A stretch of 64,000 nucleotides of DNA from Bacillota bacterium. GTDB lineage: Bacteria > Bacillota > Clostridia > Peptostreptococcales > Anaerovoracaceae. Shown one piece after another: positions 57,321-64,000 of this stretch. Position 1 is the stretch's first letter; each line of letters starts with the position of its first letter. Under the pieces are notes generated by a model. The model searched no databases and had not been told where the DNA came from. It saw only the letters and a list, made by a program, of their open reading frames with translations. The translations under genes and the position numbers were made by a program. Location of the stretch: contig JAAWDM010000032.1 in the NCBI GenBank assembly GCA_022793795.1, positions 1 to 64,000 on the forward strand. The letters run 5' to 3'.

Positions 57321-58403
57321 TTAATATAATTTTAACGCCTTTTCGCCTTCTTCCACCATCCACTCTGCAAAAATACCGTAGCCTTTTGTCGGATTATTGA
57401 CAAGTACGTGGGTAACCGCACCTACAATTCGATTGTTTTGAATGATAGGGCTACCGCTCATACCCTGGACAATACCACCGCTGTAGGAAAGCAGTCGCTT
57501 ATCTGTCACTTTAATTTCCAAGCCCTTACCGGCTATCTCATCCTGCTGATTGACCTTTTCGATTTCAATTTCAAATGCTTCCACTTGATTCCCATCTATG
57601 GTGGTTAGAATTGTGGCAGGGCCTTCTTCTATTTGATCCTGTGTTGCCATCACCATAGGTTCTATCCCATCTAATATATTGTTTTCCTGACTAAGTGCAT
57701 AAATGCCATATTGACTGTTGAGTTTCACCTTTCCTAAAGGCGGTTCGCTTCCATAAAAGATACCGCGAATCTCACCAGGCTTTCCAGCGCTTCCTTCCTG
57801 AATGGATTTTACTTCTGTATGAAGTAACTCGCCTTTATCAACTTCAAGCAAAGTACCTGTTTGACTTTCATATATTCCATGACCTAAAGTTGCAAAAATT
57901 CCTGTAGATGGATCATAAAATGTAAGGGTTCCAATACCAGCGATTCTCTCTTTTACCCACAGACCAATCTTATAAGTGTTATCCTCATAGCTTTTTACTG
58001 GCTTTAGTGTAAATTCCATCTTTTCATCTTTTCTTTGAATCTGTAAGTGAAGTTTTCCTTTTGCCTGATTTACGATTTTTTCCACATCTCCGGCATAATA
58101 GACGGGCTGATCATTGATGGAGAGAATCATATCTCCAATTTGCAGGCCCGCTAAATATCCTGGACTAACTATCCCCGTTTCAGTTTCAATCTCTTCCAGA
58201 CCAACCACAAGTACGCCGCGTACATTCATCTGTATTCCCACTGACTGTCCGCCTGGAATGAGTACCCGTTCACTTACCACCTTCATGGCTTCCTGACTTT
58301 CCCCCATATACTTGGAGCCAAAACCAATCCCTCCGATAATTAGGAGAGTGATGAGAAAGATAAAGCCGCTTTTCATGAACCCTTTTTTTGTTGTTGTTTT
58401 CAT
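57321..58403 (-). CDS. spoIVB: SpoIVB peptidase
   Basis: PDZ plus peptidase S55 region: ATLGHGIYE, QGMSGSPIIQNNRIVGAVTHVLVNNPTKGYGIF; upstream of spo0A. Confidence 0.95.
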   Translation of the reverse strand: MKTTTKKGFMKSGFIFLITLLIIGGIGFGSKYMGESQEAMKVVSERVLIPGGQSVGIQMNVRGVLVVGLEEIETETGIVSPGYLAGLQIGDMILSINDQPVYYAGDVEKIVNQAKGKLHLQIQRKDEKMEFTLKPVKSYEDNTYKIGLWVKERIAGIGTLTFYDPSTGIFATLGHGIYESQTGTLLEVDKGELLHTEVKSIQEGSAGKPGEIRGIFYGSEPPLGKVKLNSQYGIYALSQENNILDGIEPMVMATQDQIEEGPATILTTIDGNQVEAFEIEIEKVNQQDEIAGKGLEIKVTDKRLLSYSGGIVQGMSGSPIIQNNRIVGAVTHVLVNNPTKGYGIFAEWMVEEGEKALKLY

Positions 58404-58415
58404 ACTATGATGTTC

Positions 58416-58985
58416 CTACCCTTCGAAATCCTGGAGCAGAACGCCGAGTTCTTCTTGGGTATTTACCTTTATTCCCTCGTCAAACAGTTTTTGATCCTCT
58501 GGTCCCAAAAGAGGATAGAGAATCTCCGTAGTTTCAAGCTGCACCAACTGACCGGCTTCATTGCAAAAGTAAACTACAATCTGTTCGCCTGCTCTCTTGA
58601 TTAAATAATATGACTGATTCTCTCCCGTCATGTTATTTTCATTGGGCTGCCCACTTACTTCTGAGTCATGACCATCAAAATATTCTCCATCATCACCGTC
58701 TTTATCATCATCTTCTTCATTTGCATCCCCATCATCGTCTCCATCATCATGATTGTCATCTGGCGAGTCCGTTTGACCTGATACAGGCTGATTTTTCTCT
58801 GTTAAATTAAAATCATCCTTTCCATCTTCCGGTTGATTACCATAGGCTGGCTCTGGAGTTGTTTCTGTTGGCCAGGCGATAGCCACAATCAGCAGACACA
58901 GCGTCACGATAACTGCAGAAAAGACGAAAGTTCTGTAATTTCGTGCCTTATAATTCCGTTTTCTTCTAGTATACATATTCATCAC
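58416..58985 (-). CDS. BofC C-terminal-domain-like membrane-anchored protein with acidic linker
   Basis: TM helix; Asp-rich linker; YYLIKRAGEQIVVYFCNEAGQLVQLETTEILYPLLGPEDQKLFDEGIKVNTQEELGVLLQDFEG resembles BofC C-terminal repeats. Confidence 0.75.
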   Translation of the reverse strand: MMNMYTRRKRNYKARNYRTFVFSAVIVTLCLLIVAIAWPTETTPEPAYGNQPEDGKDDFNLTEKNQPVSGQTDSPDDNHDDGDDDGDANEEDDDKDGDDGEYFDGHDSEVSGQPNENNMTGENQSYYLIKRAGEQIVVYFCNEAGQLVQLETTEILYPLLGPEDQKLFDEGIKVNTQEELGVLLQDFEG

Positions 58986-59021
58986 CTCATGAATATTGTT
59001 TACGATACTGGAAACAGTTAT

Positions 59022-59726
59022 TCAGACAATGATAAAATCTTTCATATTTTCAAAAGTTTTCTCTCCAATGCCACTGATATTTTTAATATCTTCAATTTTA
59101 TTAAATTTGCCATTGGCGTCTCTATATTCCACAATTTTTCTTGCTGTGGAGGGCCCAACGCCAGGAATCAACTGTAGTTGTGTCTCATCAGCCAAATTGA
59201 TATCAACTATAAGGCCATCATCTGTTTCTGTTACTGGGGATTTACCACTATGCCCACTGTTTTCTGAAGAAGCCCCATCCAACTGTCCTGTATAATATGG
59301 ACTGTTTTCATCCCTGCTGCCAATGATAATCTTATCTCCATCGCCAACGATTTCTGCCTGATTGATGTGGTCTGTATCAGCATCCTCTAGCAGTCCGCCA
59401 GCCTTTTCAATGATCTGAAACAATCTGGTTCCTGTGGTTACTTCATAAACGCCAGGCATGACCACAGCGCCTCCTAGATCCACATAGATCATCCCTTGTT
59501 CTGTTGGTTCTCCAACTATATCTATTTCCTGTGATTCTGTAATGCCTGCCGAACTCCCCTGGTCCTTTTCAACGATTTCCATCCCTTCCTTATTACTTCC
59601 TCCAAAGACCCAAAAGATAGCTAACGCAAAAACTACCACTGCCGGTAACGCCCATTTTTTGATACAAGCGCTGTTTCTTAAAAGAAATTCTTTTAATTGG
59701 CTCAAATCCAAATTTCCTTTTATCAT
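59022..59726 (-). CDS. comEA: ComEA family DNA-binding protein (SLBB + HhH)
   Basis: VDLGGAVVMPGVYEVTTGTRLFQIIEKAGG; VDINLADETQLQLIPGVGPSTARKIVEYRDANGKFNKIEDIKNISGIGEKTFENMK. Confidence 0.93.
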   Translation of the reverse strand: MIKGNLDLSQLKEFLLRNSACIKKWALPAVVVFALAIFWVFGGSNKEGMEIVEKDQGSSAGITESQEIDIVGEPTEQGMIYVDLGGAVVMPGVYEVTTGTRLFQIIEKAGGLLEDADTDHINQAEIVGDGDKIIIGSRDENSPYYTGQLDGASSENSGHSGKSPVTETDDGLIVDINLADETQLQLIPGVGPSTARKIVEYRDANGKFNKIEDIKNISGIGEKTFENMKDFIIV

Positions 59727-59732
59727 AAAAAA

Positions 59733-59773
59733 GCCTCCCTTTATTCCATAATTTTACATTAAAAGGAAGGCCT
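59733..59773 (-). terminator. Probable terminator after the DUF2344 gene
   Basis: GCCTcCCTTT...AAAGGaAGGC with T run on minus strand. Confidence 0.6.
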
Positions 59774-59780
59774 TGTCAAT

Positions 59781-60477
59781 TTAAAATTGTAAATTATTTA
59801 CAAAATTTAGTTGAAATCGTTCCACCTCTATCTCGTACCTGGGGGTATCGATTCCGGCGAAGGAACAGAATGTTGAAATGACCAGTTCTGGGCTTAGGTT
59901 GGAGGCGCTGCCGCAGTCCAGTAGCATGGTTAAACATAATATATGGTTTCCATCCTCTGCTGCCTCCACCTTACCTTTTATATTTCGTATCTGCTTCTGG
60001 ATATTGACCGGCGCCAGTTTCTTCGTCTTTTTTTGCCGCTTCATGGCAACGATTTCAGGTTGATTCACGTAATCCTTTATCATGGTTTCCAACTCTTCCT
60101 GGGAAATGTCATGGGATATGGGAATCCATACTTGATAGACAGCGCTGTCCGCTTCGGCCGCCAAAGATTTTGTGCTGGTATTAAAGGCAGTACAGGAAAC
60201 CAGTTTTAATCCCTCTGGCATGGCTATGCTCATCTTGTTTAAAATATCTTCCGGTTCATGAAATTTTATGGTCTCAAATTCGATGAGTTCACATCGGCTG
60301 CTGTATCCCAGAGATAAGGGCTGAGCAAATCCCATCTTTGGATGAGGGTTGAACCCTTGGGAATATTGAAGGGCAAAACCGGTTTTCTTAAAAGAGCGTT
60401 TAAATATCCGCAAAAGGTCTAAATGGGAGGTATATTTCACATAGCCGTTTTTTTCAAATTTGATGACATATCTATTC
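59781..60477 (-). CDS. TIGR03936/DUF2344 radical SAM-linked protein
   Basis: MNRYVIKFEKNGYVKYTSHLDLLRIFKRSFKKTGFALQYSQGFNPHPKMGFAQPLSLG. Confidence 0.92.
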
Positions 60478-62349
60478 ATAAATACCCTCCATCTGGCAGT
60501 TTGCATAGCGATTGATGCCGCAGGCTACACAGCCGTGACGACAATCCTTGGTGGTAACCTCCTCATAGGCCCGTTCTGCTTCCTTCTGAAGAAAATCTTT
60601 GGAAATGCCACAGTCGATCATATCCCATGGGAAAATCTCATCGAAACTGCGCTTTCTTTCCGTATAAAATGCGGGGTCTATCTGGCTATCCACAAAGGCT
60701 TTCTCCCATCCGGCCTGATTGAAATGTTCCGACCACCCATCAAACTTACAGCCGTTTTGAAAGGCTGCAAGAAGCAACTTTCCACAGCGTCTGTCGCCTC
60801 GTGCAAATACCGCCTCATAGACACTGGTGGCATTATCGTGATAATTGAAGGTAATCCCTTTGGTCTTAAGCCGTGCAGAAAGATAGTCATGCTTTCGCGC
60901 AAACTCTTTGGCGGAATTCTGACCTTCCCACTGGAACGGCGTATCTGCCTTTGGCACAAAGTTAGACACGCTGACCGTAACGCGGAAACGACCTCCCTTA
61001 CGTCCGTTTAGCTTATAGTTTAACTCTATAATATTTTTGGCAATCTCTGCAATGCCGTCTAAATCCTGGTCCGTTTCCGTCGGAAGTCCTATCATAAAAT
61101 AGAGCTTAATATGATTCCAACCTAGGTCGATAGCTTGTTCGATAGAAGTATAGATGTCGGATTCTGTAACGCCTTTGTTAATCACATCTCTAAGCCGCTG
61201 GGTTCCTGCTTCTGGCGCATAGGTCAAGCCGGATTTGCGATATTCCTGGATTTTATTCAGCACCTTAAAGGCAAATTGGTCGATGCGAAGAGACGGAAGG
61301 GATAAAGATACATTTTCCTTCTTACATGCTTCCATCAATTCCATGGCTAAAGGCTCAAACTGAGAATAATCACTAGTGGAAAGAGACAAAAGAGAAAGTT
61401 CATCGTTTCCCGTATTTCTTAGCTGCTCCATGGCAAGGTGAAAGACAGTATCCTTTTTCCGTTCCCGCACCGGTCTATAAATCATACCAGCCTGACAGAA
61501 TCGACATCCTCGGCTGCATCCTCGAAACATCTCCACCACAGAACGGTCGTGAACCGCTTCTACTGTGGGAATGACTGGATTGATTGGAAACGGTAGAGTT
61601 TCAATATCAGGGCAGATAGCGCGACGAACAGGAAGAGGCGCGTCGTCATATAGTTTACATAACTTTTTTATAGTTCCATCTTCCTTGTACTCCACATCAT
61701 AAAGCGATGGAATATACACGCCATCTATTTTACAAGCCTCATGATAGAAATCCTGACGGGATTTTCCCTCTCTTTTCATCTGTCCGTAAAGTTCCAACAC
61801 AGCTGGCAAAGTTTCTTCCCCGTCTCCAATCAAAAACACATCAATAAAGTCTGCCAAAGGTTCTGGATTAAAGGCACATGGTCCTCCTGCCATAATCAAA
61901 GGCCAATCTTCTCCTCGTTCAGAAACCAGCAGCGGAATCTGAGCCAGGTCCAGCATATTCAAAATATTGGTATAGGACATCTCATATTGCAGCGTAAATC
62001 CCACTGCATCCAGTTCTTTCACCGGTGTTTTGGTCTCTAAGGTAAACAGAGGCAAGCCTTCTTCACGCATTAGGTTTTCCATATCGGACGCTGGTGCAAA
62101 CACCCGCTCACAATAGATGGAATGTCTGTCGTTAAGGGCTTTATACAGAATTTGCAGTCCTAAATAGGACATGCCGATCTCATAAACGTCGGGAAACGCA
62201 AATGCAAACCTGCTCTGTACAGAATCTATATCCTTTTTTACCGAATGAATCTCGCCGCCAATATAGCGTCCCGGCTTTTCTACTCGTTTTAACAGTTGAT
62301 TTAGCTTATCAATTTCTCTCATCCTTTTTTTCTCCTGTAACCAATTCAT
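60472..62349 (-). CDS. B12-binding domain radical SAM protein (TIGR03960 type)
   Basis: RFAFAFPDVYEIGMSYLGLQILY; FRGCSRGCRFCQAGMIYRPVRER. Confidence 0.94.
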   Translation of the reverse strand: MNWLQEKKRMREIDKLNQLLKRVEKPGRYIGGEIHSVKKDIDSVQSRFAFAFPDVYEIGMSYLGLQILYKALNDRHSIYCERVFAPASDMENLMREEGLPLFTLETKTPVKELDAVGFTLQYEMSYTNILNMLDLAQIPLLVSERGEDWPLIMAGGPCAFNPEPLADFIDVFLIGDGEETLPAVLELYGQMKREGKSRQDFYHEACKIDGVYIPSLYDVEYKEDGTIKKLCKLYDDAPLPVRRAICPDIETLPFPINPVIPTVEAVHDRSVVEMFRGCSRGCRFCQAGMIYRPVRERKKDTVFHLAMEQLRNTGNDELSLLSLSTSDYSQFEPLAMELMEACKKENVSLSLPSLRIDQFAFKVLNKIQEYRKSGLTYAPEAGTQRLRDVINKGVTESDIYTSIEQAIDLGWNHIKLYFMIGLPTETDQDLDGIAEIAKNIIELNYKLNGRKGGRFRVTVSVSNFVPKADTPFQWEGQNSAKEFARKHDYLSARLKTKGITFNYHDNATSVYEAVFARGDRRCGKLLLAAFQNGCKFDGWSEHFNQAGWEKAFVDSQIDPAFYTERKRSFDEIFPWDMIDCGISKDFLQKEAERAYEEVTTKDCRHGCVACGINRYANCQMEGIYE

Positions 62350-62851
62350 CGATGGATATGCCGATGATATCTTCTATTTGTGAAAGCAGATTTCTCATTT
62401 TTTCTCGCTTCTCTATGAGTTTAGCCTGAATGTCAGGTCTATGAGGCGCTTTATTCATGATATATTGAAATCGTTCGTCTACGCCCACATAGCAGGCCTC
62501 TTTTACCAATCTATCGCCAAGACACACCAAATCCGTCTCGTCCAGCTTGTCTACATCATCGAATTCATAAAACATATGATTCCTTATAATATTCGCTTCA
62601 TCCGCATAGCCTAAGGATAAGAGGGCATCTGCACCCACATTCCAATGTTCCTCCTCCACCCTGGCCACATCATGAGCAAGTCCAGCGCCTTGAATTAAGG
62701 TTGTATCCAGATGGTATCCATGGTCATTTAGGGCCTCTGCAATGAGAAGAGCCACTCTGGTCACCGCTCTGCAATGTCTGATTACATGAGGAGGCGTCTC
62801 ATATTGTGTATATAATCTTTCTATTTCTTCCTCTGAAATTCGTCTCTTCAT
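62309..62851 (-). CDS. HD domain phosphohydrolase
   Basis: TPPHVIRHCRAVTRVALLIAEALND...IQGAGLAHDVARVEEEHW. Confidence 0.9.
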   Translation of the reverse strand: MKRRISEEEIERLYTQYETPPHVIRHCRAVTRVALLIAEALNDHGYHLDTTLIQGAGLAHDVARVEEEHWNVGADALLSLGYADEANIIRNHMFYEFDDVDKLDETDLVCLGDRLVKEACYVGVDERFQYIMNKAPHRPDIQAKLIEKREKMRNLLSQIEDIIGISIDELVTGEKKDERN

Positions 62852-62893
62852 TTCTACCTCATTTTCATTTCACTACTGACCTATAAGACGCAT

Positions 62894-62925
62894 AAAAACA
62901 CCGGCTAGGTTATACCGGTGTTTTT
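62894..62925. terminator. Bidirectional terminator
   Basis: AAAAACACCGG-ctaggttata-CCGGTGTTTTT. Confidence 0.85.
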
Positions 62926-62970
62926 ATTTTATCATACTTTTAAGGAATTTTCTATGTTCTTATCCAAAAA

Positions 62971-63480
62971 TCAGGTTTTTTCTTCTAAGGTATAGTAAAA
63001 CTCTTCCCCGCCTTCTGTATCATAAGAACCGATGATATCCCCTTTTTTTACCCGTTCGCCTGAAACCATAGTCAGGTTACAGAGTTTGCCGTAAGTGGAG
63101 ATTTTGTCTGGATGTTCAATGGTCACATACATACCCAACTGCCTGCTAATGCCTGATTTTAATATCTTTCCTCCTGCCACAGCATGAACTGGCTTCACCC
63201 CTTCGCTGCTCTCTGCATCTAAAGGCTCTCCATACTGGCCCTTTTCATTGGCTTCAATGACCGCCTGACTTACCGATGCTGGTATGCTGACGATGGTTTC
63301 TGCCGCACCCTCGCTCATCTCTTTGATATCCTGCAAAGTATAATGTTTCTCCAGATTATGGTTTATGGTTTCTCGTATATTTTCCAATGTTTCTCCGCCT
63401 GGAAGGTTAGAACTACGCAGCAGTGCAAAGATTCCCAGGCAGATGATAACTTGTAATATCAGTTTTTCTTTTTTCATCAT
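62971..63480 (-). CDS. Degenerate M23/LytM-domain membrane protein (SpoIVFA-like)
   Basis: N-terminal TM; HAVAGGKILKSGISRQLGMYVTIEHPDKISTYGKLCNLTMVSGERVKKGDIIGSYDTEG; catalytic His residues appear absent. Confidence 0.75.
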   Translation of the reverse strand: MMKKEKLILQVIICLGIFALLRSSNLPGGETLENIRETINHNLEKHYTLQDIKEMSEGAAETIVSIPASVSQAVIEANEKGQYGEPLDAESSEGVKPVHAVAGGKILKSGISRQLGMYVTIEHPDKISTYGKLCNLTMVSGERVKKGDIIGSYDTEGGEEFYYTLEEKT

Positions 63481-63541
63481 CTCATTTCCTCCCTGCTACA
63501 AATTTATGCAGCATTTCCTTGGAAATGACAATGTACTTCTA

Positions 63542-64000
63542 CTAAAACTCGTCCCAATATTCCATATCGTAATTTTTGATTCGAATAATATCCCCCTCAT
63601 CCAGACCCAGTTCCTTTAGTCTGTCGATGGCTCCATTCTTTTCGATATACTTATATAGATACCTGAGGGATCCCATATCATTGAAATTGGTGGAATTGAA
63701 TATTTTTTCCAGTTGTTTTCCTTCTAAGGTATAAACATCCTCTGCCTCATCATATCCCACATAAATTTCTCTATAGTCTGGGTCTATATCATCTCTTTCA
63801 AAATCAAAGTATTCTGGCGTTTCTTCATCCATCTGTGGATTCTGTTCCACTTCTCGCAGAGCTTTCAGGGCGGCAGTTAGAATCTCCTCTACCCCCATAT
63901 TCAGCGGAGCAGACATTGGAAATACTTGATAACCCTTGCTTTCTACATATTCTTTAAATTCCAGATAACCTGGGTCATCCTCATCGATCATGTCGATTTT
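63542..64000 (-). CDS. obg: GTPase Obg, C-terminal part (runs off right edge)
   Basis: VFPMSAPLNMGVEEILTAAL and Obg C-terminal domain FNDMGSLRYLYKYIEKNGAIDRLKELGLDEGDIIRIKNYDMEYWDEF. Confidence 0.93.
   Translation of the reverse strand, partial: KIDMIDEDDPGYLEFKEYVESKGYQVFPMSAPLNMGVEEILTAALKALREVEQNPQMDEETPEYFDFERDDIDPDYREIYVGYDEAEDVYTLEGKQLEKIFNSTNFNDMGSLRYLYKYIEKNGAIDRLKELGLDEGDIIRIKNYDMEYWDEF

Noticed and set aside
58650-58760. Possible microsatellite or expansion in the minus-strand BofC-like gene
   Set aside because: The CAT/ATC-rich tract is explained by the Asp/Glu-rich coding linker, although its length may vary between strains.

Overview
The window is a gene-dense, low-to-moderate GC chromosomal segment from an endospore-forming Clostridia-type Firmicute. 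The lineage is inferred from the complete spoIIIAA-AH operon, spoIVB-spo0A, RNase J, YlbF, IreB and U32 peptidase content; it may be Anaerovoracaceae/Family XIII-like, but that is unverified. Most of it is housekeeping: yajC-secDF-rel-dtd-MBL-hemZ-hisS-aspS; nadD-yqeK-rsfS-leuS-rnj-efp-mltG; spoIIIA; nusB-xseAB-ispA-dxs-tlyA; mutS-mutL-miaA; ruvX-ireB-alaS; mnmA-iscU-iscS; spo0A-spoIVB-comEA; two radical SAM-linked genes; and the C-terminus of obg. A partial tRNA lies at the left edge. I saw no CRISPR array, transposase, prophage or large mobile element. The most interesting signals are small. They are: (1) a 25-aa hydrophobic micro-ORF downstream of ruvX (46507-46584, minus) with a strong SD, an SD-sequestering complement inside its own 3' end and a long upstream hairpin; (2) a tandem structured repeat (47191-47420) with a compensatory hairpin base change; (3) a Zn-ribbon + DUF6054-like + NadD single-ORF fusion; (4) three LexA-like boxes spaced exactly 29 bp over a YneA-like LysM gene promoter; (5) a 22-aa 'signal peptide only' lipoprotein ORF next to an orphan ATPase; (6) a 58-aa SpoIIIAF lacking its soluble domain; (7) a BofC-like protein beside spoIVB and a catalytically degenerate M23 protein beside obg; and (8) a 51-bp duplicated palindromic element at 56058-56218. 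Family assignments come from reading the protein sequences and were not searched against any database.
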